A DNA stretch of 64,000 nucleotides. It comes from Ustilago trichophora. Lineage: Eukaryota; Basidiomycota; Ustilaginomycetes; Ustilaginales; Ustilaginaceae. Positions within the stretch are counted from its first letter, which is position 1, and each line of letters opens with the position of its first letter. Below, piece after piece: positions 32,299 through 42,661 of this stretch. The translations under genes were made by a program, and so were the position numbers. The notes under the pieces are model-generated. The model saw only the letters and a program-made list of their open reading frames with translations. It did no database searches and was not told the DNA's origin. Location of the stretch: assembly GCA_900323505.1 (NCBI GenBank), contig OOIN01000024.1, positions 62,001 to 126,000 of the forward strand, written 5' to 3'.

Positions 32299-33209
32299 TG
32301 TTGTATACTTTACAAGGATGTCTTGCTATCCTTCCTTCCTTTCTTCCTTCCGAGTCCAAGTACGCAAAACTCTGTTCCGCAGCAAACATAAAAAAAAGTT
32401 GCGTTCCTGCGTCTGCAACACTAACCACCGGGCTTTACCCTAGCTCAGGCTTAGATGCTCCTGGCAAAAAAGCCTCGCCGGTCCAACGGAAACGCTAAAG
32501 TTGCGGCGTTTGTGGGCCGCTGTCTGGCTTGCTCGCACGCCTGGCAGCAGCAGCAGCAGCAGCAAAGGTGCAATCGACAATCGAATTCGCCTCGCGTCGC
32601 CTGTGGAACTGTGGGAACAATGCTGGATTGCAGCCTCGGAGCCTTTTGCTCTGTGTAGGAAAAGAAGTGTGGTGAGTCCTCGATGCTTGCCGCTTTTCTT
32701 TGTGTCGAACAAAAGTCAAAGGGTGTTGTCGACACTGCAGGATAGAGCACTTTGGTTGCGGCTTGTCTCGGTGAAATGTTGACAGCTTTGGTGGGATCAG
32801 GGGGTTGCTTTGAGCGGTAAGAGATGAGGCGATGGCTAAGTGAAGAAGATGATGTTGGCAGAGCTGGTCGGACTCTAGACCCGCTCGGAGCCTTTTTGTT
32901 TTCCTTTCTTATTGCTCGTTTAGGCGCGGCAAAAAGGGTCCAACACGTCCCGATCTCCCGATGAAAAATTATCCTGCTCTAACACACGTGACGCGCCTTC
33001 TTTTCTGGAGCCTCTCAAGAAGTTCGCGAATCGGAAGTTGGACATGGTCAACCCATCAAATGTGGATGCCGGCAATGTCACATGTACTGCCATCGATTCG
33101 TCCTCCACACCAAACGACGTTGCGATCCAGCCATAGACCAGCTTCTCCTCTGCATCACGTTGCAGAAGACCGGTCAAAGAGGCAGCAACCTCACAACGTC
33201 TCGCCCAAA
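32299..33209. other. Divergent promoter region between the Zn2Cys6 gene and SYF1
   Basis: 911 bases. Visible features are a CTTCCTTC-type C/T stretch at about 32328-32352 on the plus strand, a (CAG)n run at about 32546-32563, and an ATG at 32961 in frame with SYF1 (see findings). No independent gene is recognised. Confidence 0.55.
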
Positions 33210-36200
33210 ATGCCACCAAAAAAGCGATCCGTACACACGGCTGCTGCAGCTGCACCGTCCGAACCTGTGGAAGAAGCTCCCGCAACTTCTCCAGTTCAAG
33301 ATGCCATGACCGCCTTGACATCCCTCTTTCCCATCGCACCTTCCTTTCCGGATCCTACCACCGATGACACCCTCATCCCGGCCTCCGACGTGATGCTGGA
33401 GCAGGAGTTGCTACGCAACCCCGACAACTTTCGCTCTTGGACCTCTTACATTGACCATATTATCGACACCAACGTCGTCAAGCGACCACCACCAGACGTC
33501 TCCTTGAGCACACATCAAGCTGCACTACTCGGTCCTCTCGCAAGTAGCACTCAGCGTACAGCGTTACGGCGGATCACCAGCATCTACGAACGTGCCCTCG
33601 CTCAGTTCCCAACACGCTACTCGCTCTGGCGCGACTATCTTCAGAACCGCTCCCGCTTTGTGCTTGGAGAACCGAAAGGTGGCTTCGAAGCAAAGCGCAA
33701 GAGAGATCTGCAAGCTGCTCGCGAGAAGCTCGACTTTGGTCCGACGCTCATCGACTCGCAGGACGACGAGGATTTCGGTCCGAGCTATCGAGGAGGTCTC
33801 GATGGCATTGTTGGTTGGCAAGAATGGAAAAGCTTGGCTGCGCTATACGAGCGAGCCCTCATGTGGCTTCCAACGATGCCTCGGCTATGGCTTAGCTATC
33901 TATCCATGTTCCTTCACCCACAATGTCCGCCTACACTCTCCTATACACATGCCCGACGAACGTTTGACCGGGCGTTGCGAACCTTGCCAGGATCGTTGCA
34001 TCTTCGCATCTGGAAAGTGTACCTCAAATGGGCAGAACGTCGAGGCGGCGAGACATGCCTTCGAGTATGGCGTCGCTACCTGCAAGTGGATCCTTCCCTG
34101 ACAGAGCGATACGTGTCGATCCTCTTGGCGCAGACCGAGGATCAGCAAGTGGACGGAGAGGAGGACAACGAGCAAGAGCAAGAAGAGGCAACACGGCAGC
34201 AGCAGAACAACAACAAGAAGGGACCTGGTTCCAAGGCCTTGGAAGCTTCCAAACTTTTGCTTAGCCTTGCTCGGGGCGCCATGGATGGGTCGTATAGCAG
34301 TCCTGAAGGCAAGAGTCCTTATCAACTATTCATCGAATGGCTCGAGTTGACCGAAAAATATCCTGAAGAGATCGGTCTCGATCCAGAGGAAGAGAAACAG
34401 GCGTTGCAGGATCGCGTCGCTACGCCAGCCGCAGCAAGCTCCTCAGCAAAGGGTAGATCACACGGCCGTGGCAAGGGCAAGGCGACAGAATCTGCGAACA
34501 AGGCATCAACGAGGGATGCCGAGACAAATCCTCTTGATCCCACTCGACTCAACGTGACAGCAATCATCCAGAAGGATGGCTTGGATCAATTCACAGACCA
34601 ATCAGGACGATTATGGACAGGACTGGCGACCTACTGGATCAAGCGTGGCGAGTTTCAAGTGGCACGCGACACATTCGAGGCTGGTATGAAGGCGGTCAAG
34701 ACAGTACGAGACTTTACGCAGATCTTTGACGCTTATGCCGAGACCAGCGAGAACGTGATTGCATTCATGATGGACGAGCTGGCAGAGGATGGCGGAGACG
34801 AGGATCAAGACGAGGATCAAGACGAGGAAGAAGAGACAAGAGAGGACAAGGAGGCAGAGTTGGATCGTCGGATGCAAGAGTTTGAGGAGCTCATGGAACG
34901 TCGACCGTTTTTGGTCAACGATGTCTTGTTGCGACGCAATCCGGACGACGTGCAAGAATGGGAGAAGCGCGTGGTGCTGTACGGCGACAATGACGAAAAG
35001 ATCATCAAGACGTACCGTGAGGCGATTCAAAAGATCAGCCCACGCAAAGCTACAGCCAACTTCCACCAGCTCTTCCTCAGCTTTGCACAATTCTACGAGT
35101 ATGGAGGGTCGGCAGGCGTGGCCAAGTTGTCAGAAGAGGGAGAGAATGCCGAAGGAGAGGAGGGAGAGGAGGTAGAAGTGGTAGAGGGCGATCTGGAGTC
35201 GGCACGCAAGATCTTTGAGAAAGCCATCACGATCCCTTTCCGCCGCGTGGATGATCTAGCAGAGATTTGGTGCGAATGGGCCGAGATGGAGCTGAGACAT
35301 TCCAACTACGACGAAGTCATCCGCATCATGGCACGCAGCGTTGCGCCGCCTCGCAACACAAAAGGCGTACAATACCACGATGATACGCTCCCACCCCAAA
35401 CGCGCTTGTTCAAATCACTCAAGCTGTGGAGTTTCTACGTCGACCTCGAAGAGTCTTTGGGAGACGTGGAGAGCACCAAGCGAGTATACGAAAAGATGCT
35501 CGAGCTCAAGATTGCCAACGCGCAAATCATCATCAACTACGCTGCCTTCTTGGAGGACAACAAGTACTATGAGGAGAGCTTCAAGGTGTACGAGCGCGGG
35601 GTGGAGCTCTTCACCTATCCTGTTGCCTTCGAGATTTGGAACGTCTACCTCAGCAAATTTGTCAAGCGCTACGGCGGTGGCAAGCTGGAGCGTGCACGTG
35701 ACCTTTTCGAGCAAGCATTGGACAAGTGCCCCGCACGATTCTGCAAGCCGCTCATGCTCATGTACGGCAGGCTGGAAGAAGAGCACGGACTGGCCAAGAG
35801 GGCGATGAAGATTTATGACCGCGCCACACGAGCCGTATCGACCGAGGACCGCTTCGACATGTTTGTCTTTTACATTGCCAAAGCGGCGGCCAACTTTGGA
35901 CTCGCGGCTACGCGTCCGATCTACGAACGTGCTATAGAGTCGCTGCCGGATCGTCAAACGGCCGAAATGTGCTTGCGGTTCGCCGAGCTGGAACGTAAGC
36001 TGGGCGAGATCGACCGTGCGCGAGCCATCTATGCCCACGCCTCGCAATTCTGCGACCCACGAACACACACCGAGTTTTGGAAGCAGTGGAACCAGTTTGA
36101 GATCGAAACAGGATCCGAAGACACGTTCCGAGAGATGCTGCGGATCAAGAGGTCGGTGCAGGCACAATTCAATACGGATGTGTCGTACATTGCCGCTTCC

Positions 36201-36458
36201 GCTGTCACCTCTGTACAGCGCAACCAGGCTCAAGCCCAGAGCAACGGTACGGCGCAGGACGGAGAAAATGCGAGCGATCCAATGGCGAGAGTCGAGGCTG
36301 CTTCGAAAGCAGCAGCGGCACGTCAACCTGCTTTTGTTGCTGCTACTAGCGCAGCCAGCGGTGCTCGAGCGGCAGACTCTACAAACGGCGATGGTAGCGA
36401 AAACAAGAATGCGGAAGTGGTCGGCGGCGATGATGAAGACGACGATGATCTTCTCTAG
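33210..36458 (+). CDS. SYF1: Pre-mRNA-splicing factor SYF1 (XAB2), HAT repeats
   Basis: Scaffold protein of the NineTeen/Prp19-associated complex in the activated spliceosome; the human homologue XAB2 also acts in transcription-coupled repair. Single exon, 1082 residues from the ATG at 33210. The body is built from HAT (half-a-TPR) repeats with the typical W..Y / R.IYERAL pattern, for example RSWTSYIDHI, ITSIYERALAQFP, ARRTFDRALRTLP and ARDLFEQALDKCP. Two low-complexity insertions interrupt it: a Glu/Gln/Asn stretch near residues 315-335 and an Asp/Glu run near 528-550. The C terminus ends in an acidic tail. An upstream in-frame ATG at 32961 would add 83 residues of unconserved, basic sequence. 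I prefer 33210 because MPPKKR fits a fungal N terminus and conservation starts soon after. Confidence 0.93.
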   Translation: MPPKKRSVHTAAAAAPSEPVEEAPATSPVQDAMTALTSLFPIAPSFPDPTTDDTLIPASDVMLEQELLRNPDNFRSWTSYIDHIIDTNVVKRPPPDVSLSTHQAALLGPLASSTQRTALRRITSIYERALAQFPTRYSLWRDYLQNRSRFVLGEPKGGFEAKRKRDLQAAREKLDFGPTLIDSQDDEDFGPSYRGGLDGIVGWQEWKSLAALYERALMWLPTMPRLWLSYLSMFLHPQCPPTLSYTHARRTFDRALRTLPGSLHLRIWKVYLKWAERRGGETCLRVWRRYLQVDPSLTERYVSILLAQTEDQQVDGEEDNEQEQEEATRQQQNNNKKGPGSKALEASKLLLSLARGAMDGSYSSPEGKSPYQLFIEWLELTEKYPEEIGLDPEEEKQALQDRVATPAAASSSAKGRSHGRGKGKATESANKASTRDAETNPLDPTRLNVTAIIQKDGLDQFTDQSGRLWTGLATYWIKRGEFQVARDTFEAGMKAVKTVRDFTQIFDAYAETSENVIAFMMDELAEDGGDEDQDEDQDEEEETREDKEAELDRRMQEFEELMERRPFLVNDVLLRRNPDDVQEWEKRVVLYGDNDEKIIKTYREAIQKISPRKATANFHQLFLSFAQFYEYGGSAGVAKLSEEGENAEGEEGEEVEVVEGDLESARKIFEKAITIPFRRVDDLAEIWCEWAEMELRHSNYDEVIRIMARSVAPPRNTKGVQYHDDTLPPQTRLFKSLKLWSFYVDLEESLGDVESTKRVYEKMLELKIANAQIIINYAAFLEDNKYYEESFKVYERGVELFTYPVAFEIWNVYLSKFVKRYGGGKLERARDLFEQALDKCPARFCKPLMLMYGRLEEEHGLAKRAMKIYDRATRAVSTEDRFDMFVFYIAKAAANFGLAATRPIYERAIESLPDRQTAEMCLRFAELERKLGEIDRARAIYAHASQFCDPRTHTEFWKQWNQFEIETGSEDTFREMLRIKRSVQAQFNTDVSYIAASAVTSVQRNQAQAQSNGTAQDGENASDPMARVEAASKAAAARQPAFVAATSAASGARAADSTNGDGSENKNAEVVGGDDEDDDDLL

Positions 36459-37683
36459 ATGTTGGCGCTCTTGTCTATCTACATGCAACAAGATATCGAT
36501 TACGATTCACATCTGTACTACTGCACAATACCGCTACTCTGTGCTTAGGACAAGGCTGTGTATAAGGAATGTGGTCCGCGGATATGATGGCAGCTTGTCG
36601 ACGTGTCTCTTTTTGTGCTTTGCGCTTCCGTGTGCTTCTTCTTCTCCACACTCAACTCTCAACCTTTTTTTTTTCTTTCTTTTTTTTTTCCGATTGAACT
36701 TCCTTAGGGGACATCTGAGTGCGAGGCGGGAAGAAAAATAAAGATTAAATTAAAATTTGTTACGTTTGGTGGTGGAAGCTTAACTTGGCTCGGTTGGCTT
36801 GAACGCAATCACGACACAAAGAGTGCTCATGCGCCTTTTGATTTTGGGCTTTGGGGAAAGGCGACTTGCTGCAGGTTTGCCGCGACGCAGTTGAGTCCCG
36901 AAATGTCGCTTTGTGGTGCCGCTGTGGTTCTCCAAGCCAAAAAGCCATCACGTCCAAATCAAGGTATCACATGCGCTCGACCCCCGATCCTCAATCAATC
37001 TCATCACCATCTCTATCACATCTCCATCGCAGCTTGTCCCACACAAACACCCACCCACACACACTCTCTCTCTCTCTTCATCTCATCACATATCGTCTGT
37101 GCACCGGCGTTGCTTGTCGACACAGCTTTCTTCACACGACCAACTTTCCGTGGCTTTGAACCCCGTCGCCCTTTGTTGCTAAACGGCAAACGGCAACACG
37201 CGACCACAGTCCCGCCCATTTCTTCACTTCATCACTTCATTTGGCTGCGGGTCCCTTTTCTCCATTGCATCGTACAGTGCGTTTCCTTTCTTCGCGGAGA
37301 CGATTAGGAAGCGATCTGCCCTTTCGGTGCTCCATCGTTGCTCGTGTGCTCGACTCTCTGCTTGAAACGCCAACTAGCACGATCGTCTTTCGAGCTCAGC
37401 AATCCTGTTCCTCCAGACATTCATTCGCCCATTGCTTTGGGTCGTCAACCTTCCCTGCTCAGAATTGCACATGAAGACAGCCATCTTGAATCGTCGTCTC
37501 TGACGAGCACGTCTCTTCTACCGCCAATCCTTTTCACTGGAACGATCTCGTAGCTTAACCGTCGCAAGATTCCAGCTTCTGACTCAACAAACGCCTCCCG
37601 AAAGGTCGCGCGGCGCATATCGGTGCTGATCCTTGCCCTCACTTGGCCTCGCCCACTGGACGGCCTCGGCGCCGACAGCCATC
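36459..37683. other. SYF1 3' region and IRE1 promoter/leader
   Basis: 1.2 kb with T runs near 36665-36690, a short (CT)n run near 37064-37078 and CA-rich, C/T-rich leader-like sequence for the last 700 bases. Several ATGs occur (for example at about 36969 and 37470), so if transcription starts far upstream the IRE1 mRNA would carry upstream ORFs. No conserved gene is seen. Confidence 0.5.
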
Positions 37684-40600
37684 ATGAAGCTTCCTCAACT
37701 ACCCAGATCGCGTCAACGCCCTCGAAAACAACATGGTGTGCGAGCACGAGCAGCACCAGTCGCACGCCGCGAAGCCGCAGCCACCAATCGTCACATTTTC
37801 TTCCTTCAACTCATCATTTGGACGCTTGTCGCCGTCATCTTTGATGCCTTTTCGGGCGTATCTGCCGTAGCCCCTCATTCGTCAGTCACAGCCCAAGCAG
37901 GTCTTGTCGACGACCCAAATACCAGCAGCACCTCGACTGTTCATCAGCGCGACCTCATTCGACCGGGCAGGCACCACCAACTCGCCTCCACAGGCTCACG
38001 CTTTCGCAGCGTTCCTTCCACACGTCCAACGTCCATCTCTGATCTTGTACTAGCCAACACCGTCGTTCTCACCACCGTAGAAGGTGGTCTCTACGCCTTG
38101 GACCGAGAGACGGGCAAGCAACTCTGGTCGCTCTCTCCACATGCCAGCCATGAATCCGACTCGCTCCTTCGACCTCTCGTCACAGCTCTATACGGCAAGG
38201 AGCAAAAATCATTCGCCGAAATGGCACAAGGCGGACGCGCCTTCACCTCTCCGCTCAGCGACTCATCACCCTTGCTCGAGACCGGAGGCATCTACATTGT
38301 CGAGCCATCCTCAGCCGGTGACATTTACGTGCTGTCTTCTGCAAACGCCAAAGCTGGCTCGCCATCTTCTGCCACCGGCGAACCTGGGAGTGTGCAGCTC
38401 GACAAGCTTCCACTCACATTGCCCCAGCTCGTCGAACTCAGCCCTTTCTCCTTCGCGGGAGATGACACGCGCGTCTTTGTCGGCCAAAAGCAGACCACGC
38501 TTGTGGAACTCAACATTCAGACTGGCGAGCTTGGTGCCGTCTTTGGTGGACGACAGGCTGGTGTATGGTGTGGTGCTCAAGCACATGACCTCGATCCTAG
38601 TCTAACCTCAACAGCGCCGGAATCGGGCAGTCAGAGCAGCACATATGCAGGCACAGAGTCCTGTATCGATGATGAACCCACACTTTCAGGTTCTTCTTCA
38701 AGATCCACCTCTCAGCTGGCTTACATTGGCAGGACCGACTACACGCTCAACATCCACTCACGCAGCTCACCCGAGGCTCTTCAAACGCTCCATTTCAGCA
38801 CATTTGCACCCAACGCGGGTGACCGCGATGTGCAAATCCTTTGGACACAAGCAGATCATCCCGATCAACGAGCCATCCTCGGCATGCCCGAAGAAGGCAG
38901 TGTCGTTTGCTTCAATCTCACAGCAGCCGGTCGGGCTCCTCGCGGAGATTCCCCCAACGATGACACCACTCGCGCTCTCTGGTCCAGCGAGTTGCGTGCC
39001 AGTGTAGCGGGTGTCTTTGACGTCGTCTATCCAGCACCACACCTGCAAAACACCAAATCACTCAGCCGACCTATCCTGGTCCCGCACCCGCCCATCCCGC
39101 TGCACCGCATCTTCCCGCAGATCAGCGAGCACCAAGAGCAAGACTACGACCGACATGGTTATCAAGCAGCTCTTCCGCCACGCCGCCGTTCCGCGTATCT
39201 CGGTATCGCTGGTGACAGCCTCTACGCCATGAGCTCGCATCGATTCCCGTTGGTCGCCTTCACATCCAAGGCCACAGCTGGGCTCACGGATGGGTCCAGC
39301 TCTCATACGGCTGACAATGCCTGGTCTCCCGGCCTGCCATCATCCCAGCGTGACTGGGCACATGAAGGCCAGCGCAAGTGTGCGTCATTTGGATGCTGGC
39401 TTGGCAGCTATTCGCTTCAAGTGGACCCAACAGCAGAAGGCAGGCTGCGAGACTCTCTTCTGGGGTCACATCCTACTCTTGAAATTGATGGCAGCCAGCC
39501 GCGTCTCAGCATCGGTGACCGCCCTGCTTTTTCAAACAACGACTCGGAAGGTTTGCCCTCGGATCGATCTTCGTCCGCATCCTCGCAACCCTCGCAGTCG
39601 CCAAAGGGACGCAAAAAGACTTCTCCGCGCACTCGAAGGCCGGGCAATCGAGACTCGCCCCACGATACAACACACTCGGACGAAAGCTCAAGCTCGCCAT
39701 CTCGAAAGCCTAGTAAGCAAGCAGATGCACCCGCCCGAAGCTGGAAGGCACGCCTGGCGCTCGTTCTGCTGCAGCTCATCGGTGTACTCGTCATCTCAGT
39801 TTTGGCCGGTGCAACCTACCTTGGATTACAAGAGCAGAAAGCGCGAGCAGAGAAGCAGGCAGCAGAGATCGCCAAAGGCGTTGTCTGGATCCCTGTCCTG
39901 AAGGAGGACGAGGCTGGCTTCGGTGGCGAGGCAAACGCGGAAAAAGCTCGCGCCGAGGAAGAGCGTCAGCTTCAACAGGCCATCGCTTTGTCCAAGAAAG
40001 ACATACCCTCAATCGCTACAGCTTCAACCTCTGCCAGCCCTTCTGTCGCCAAGGCTGCCATCGGGAACGATGATGAGGACGAAGACGCAGAGGACGGACC
40101 TGCCGCCAAGAAGAAAGCCAACAAACGCAGGCGCAGGGGAAAGCGTGGAGGTGCTGCCGTCGCTGCCAAAGCTGCCAAAGCGAATAGCAAAGAAGGAAGC
40201 CCGGAGGCGACCGAGAACGGAAAAGACAAGGCAGACGATGACGATGATGCGGACGACGACAATGACGAGACGGAAGCAAATGCTGATCGGAGTTCGCCTC
40301 GCAAGAGCCGAGATAGCGTTCTTGCGACACCGTCTAGGCATGCGAATGGCGTCAACGGCCACGAAACCAGCAACGGATCCGCAACCAACGCTTCAGACAG
40401 CTCTTCGTCCAATGAAAACGAGCCAGAGACCCCGAGAAAACGCAACACTGCCGCCGAAGCCAAGTCAGGCAAGATGGCGGGTTTGCGCACCTCGCAGGCA
40501 GCTCATGGTGCCAGCGACAGCCTGCAACGTGCACAGCAGCTCATGTCACCCCAGGTGCGGTCACCCCTCCTCAACTCTGGCTGGGGCGGCTTCGAGGAAG

Positions 40601-42003
40601 AAGATGCTGCTTCGGTCGGCAGGGCGGCAGCGCAGATCGCCGCAAGCGGAGCCAGCCAGTTCGCAGGAGCTGCCCCCAGCAACGGAATCAGCACGTCTTC
40701 GCTCACCATCTCGGACGAGGTGCTTGGTTATGGATCTTCGGGCACAGTCGTCTTCCGAGGCACCTTTCAAGGACGTGCAGTGGCCGTCAAGCGTCTACTT
40801 CGCGACTTTGTCCACGTTGCCTCCAAGGAAGTCTCGCTGCTCGAGTCGGCTGACAACCATCCGAACGTCATTCGCTACTTTTACAAGGAGCTCACACCAA
40901 GCTTCTTGTTCATTGCGCTCGAGCTGTGCCCTGCCAGTCTGGCAGAGGTGGTTGAGAGGCCAGCTGATTATCGCGATCTGAGCAACTTGCTCGAGCCTAA
41001 ACGTGCGCTGCACCAGATCACTTCTGGACTGAGGCACCTTCACTCGCTCTCGATCGTTCATCGTGACATCAAGCCTCAGAACATCTTGGTGGCCACATCG
41101 ACGAACGGCAAACATCTCAAAATGCTGCTCTCCGATTTCGGTCTGTCGAAGCGGTTGGATGGTATGGCACAGACAAGTTTCTCGCAGACCGTCAACAATC
41201 CTGGAGGTACCGTTGGATGGCGTGCACCAGAGATCTTGCGTGGCGATGTCAACCTCGACGCCGGCTCCGAATCCGAGTCGTCGATGGGCAATAATCCGAA
41301 AGCCAGCTCAAGCCGAGAAGAGAAGCAGCGTCTCACCCGAGCGGTCGATATCTTTGCCCTCGGTTGTCTGGCCTATTACGTCTTATCGAATGGTGATCAT
41401 CCCTTCGGCTCGCGTTTCGAGCGGGAGATGAACATCATCCGGAAGCGTGTCGATCTCTCTCGCTTGGACGGACTTGGCGAAGAAGGACACGAAGCGCAAG
41501 ATCTTGTCCTGAAAATGGTCTCACACGATCCACGCCACCGTCCTTCGGCAGCCGAAGTTTTGACGCACCCTTACTTCTGGGATCCCAACAAACGCTTGAA
41601 CTTCCTCCAAGACGCCTCGGACCGATTCGAAATCATGGAAAAAGATCCGCCCACTGCTGCGCTCGTCCTCCTCGAATCGAAAGCGCGCAACGTCCTCGGC
41701 ACCGACTGGCACCGACGATGCGACAAGATGTTCCTCGAAAACCTTGGCAAGTTTAGAAAATACGACTCGAGTTCAGTCCAAGATCTCCTCAGAGCTATGC
41801 GAAACAAGAAGCATCACTATCAAGATTTGCCTCCAACCCTCAAGAAGATTCTGGGAAGTTTGCCAGATGGATATCTGAATTACTTCACCAGAAGATTCCC
41901 AGAGCTGTTCTTGCACGTATATAACACGATTGTTCAGCAGCCGCTCATCAGGACCGAACCCGTGTTTAGGGAGTACTTCCACTGCGCAGAGCCCGATCAT
42001 TAG
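37684..42003 (+). CDS. IRE1: ER stress sensor kinase/endoribonuclease IRE1
   Basis: Type I ER membrane protein that senses unfolded proteins and cuts the HAC1/XBP1-type mRNA (Cib1 in U. maydis) for unconventional splicing. Single exon, 1439 residues from the ATG at 37684; the frame is open 17 codons further, but without ATG. An unusually long basic N-region precedes a hydrophobic segment at 38-62 (signal sequence). The luminal sensor follows, with a PQQ-like VLTTVEGGLYALDRETGKQLW motif. The membrane segment is at about 691-713. A cytosolic linker of roughly 300 residues contains a Lys/Arg cluster at 809-824 and acidic runs. The kinase domain has GYGSSG, Lys1036, the HRD Asp1128 and the DFG Asp1151. 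A KEN ribonuclease domain closes the protein with RNKKHHYQDLP. All catalytic motifs are intact. Confidence 0.96.
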   Translation: MKLPQLPRSRQRPRKQHGVRARAAPVARREAAATNRHIFFLQLIIWTLVAVIFDAFSGVSAVAPHSSVTAQAGLVDDPNTSSTSTVHQRDLIRPGRHHQLASTGSRFRSVPSTRPTSISDLVLANTVVLTTVEGGLYALDRETGKQLWSLSPHASHESDSLLRPLVTALYGKEQKSFAEMAQGGRAFTSPLSDSSPLLETGGIYIVEPSSAGDIYVLSSANAKAGSPSSATGEPGSVQLDKLPLTLPQLVELSPFSFAGDDTRVFVGQKQTTLVELNIQTGELGAVFGGRQAGVWCGAQAHDLDPSLTSTAPESGSQSSTYAGTESCIDDEPTLSGSSSRSTSQLAYIGRTDYTLNIHSRSSPEALQTLHFSTFAPNAGDRDVQILWTQADHPDQRAILGMPEEGSVVCFNLTAAGRAPRGDSPNDDTTRALWSSELRASVAGVFDVVYPAPHLQNTKSLSRPILVPHPPIPLHRIFPQISEHQEQDYDRHGYQAALPPRRRSAYLGIAGDSLYAMSSHRFPLVAFTSKATAGLTDGSSSHTADNAWSPGLPSSQRDWAHEGQRKCASFGCWLGSYSLQVDPTAEGRLRDSLLGSHPTLEIDGSQPRLSIGDRPAFSNNDSEGLPSDRSSSASSQPSQSPKGRKKTSPRTRRPGNRDSPHDTTHSDESSSSPSRKPSKQADAPARSWKARLALVLLQLIGVLVISVLAGATYLGLQEQKARAEKQAAEIAKGVVWIPVLKEDEAGFGGEANAEKARAEEERQLQQAIALSKKDIPSIATASTSASPSVAKAAIGNDDEDEDAEDGPAAKKKANKRRRRGKRGGAAVAAKAAKANSKEGSPEATENGKDKADDDDDADDDNDETEANADRSSPRKSRDSVLATPSRHANGVNGHETSNGSATNASDSSSSNENEPETPRKRNTAAEAKSGKMAGLRTSQAAHGASDSLQRAQQLMSPQVRSPLLNSGWGGFEEEDAASVGRAAAQIAASGASQFAGAAPSNGISTSSLTISDEVLGYGSSGTVVFRGTFQGRAVAVKRLLRDFVHVASKEVSLLESADNHPNVIRYFYKELTPSFLFIALELCPASLAEVVERPADYRDLSNLLEPKRALHQITSGLRHLHSLSIVHRDIKPQNILVATSTNGKHLKMLLSDFGLSKRLDGMAQTSFSQTVNNPGGTVGWRAPEILRGDVNLDAGSESESSMGNNPKASSSREEKQRLTRAVDIFALGCLAYYVLSNGDHPFGSRFEREMNIIRKRVDLSRLDGLGEEGHEAQDLVLKMVSHDPRHRPSAAEVLTHPYFWDPNKRLNFLQDASDRFEIMEKDPPTAALVLLESKARNVLGTDWHRRCDKMFLENLGKFRKYDSSSVQDLLRAMRNKKHHYQDLPPTLKKILGSLPDGYLNYFTRRFPELFLHVYNTIVQQPLIRTEPVFREYFHCAEPDH

Positions 42004-42661
42004 ATTTCGATTCCACCTGTCTGCTGCGTCTTTTCTCGTCTCGTTTCGTTTCGCGCCGCTCCTGCTCTCTCAACTTACCCGCTTGAAACCCCCCCTCAGA
42101 CCCTGCTGCCGAGTCAGCTGGCTTTGGGTTTATGTAACTGTATTTGTATCTTATTTTCCTCGCCTTCCATCTCGCAACTTTGCAATTCTGTATTTTGTCC
42201 AAAACAATCTCTCCTTCTCGTGTCTATCGTTCGTCGTTGTGAAAGCAAGTTGCTGTCCTGTTGTTGGAACACAAAGTCAAGTTGGCATGGGGGAAGGTGT
42301 GGAATGAAAATCTCGGATATCGGAAAAAGGGAATTCTCAGGGAGGAGCTCTCTTTTTCTTTTTTCTTTTTTTTTAGAAAAAAATGATTTTTTTGAGAATG
42401 CGAAGTTTTTTGGAGAACAGCGAAACGGTTCACTGCAGCTTACTCTCCAAACTTCTTCATTGCTCTTCACCATCATCTCGCCACAAGGATCGTTCCACTA
42501 TCACGCACAACCTCGTCACGTTCAATCGATAGGGACATATTGAGCTTCATCATAGAATCGTATCTGGAGCATTTTATTCTGAGATTGACATCTCTTAGCG
42601 CCCTTCTGGTTCCATCGAAACGACACACTTGCTAGCAACTTCCAGCTCGACAATTTCAACC
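42004..42661. other. IRE1 3' region and RCL1 promoter
   Basis: 658 bases of T-rich and mixed sequence, including a T/C-rich stretch around 42350-42375. Nothing beyond the flanking UTRs and promoter could be identified. Confidence 0.5.
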
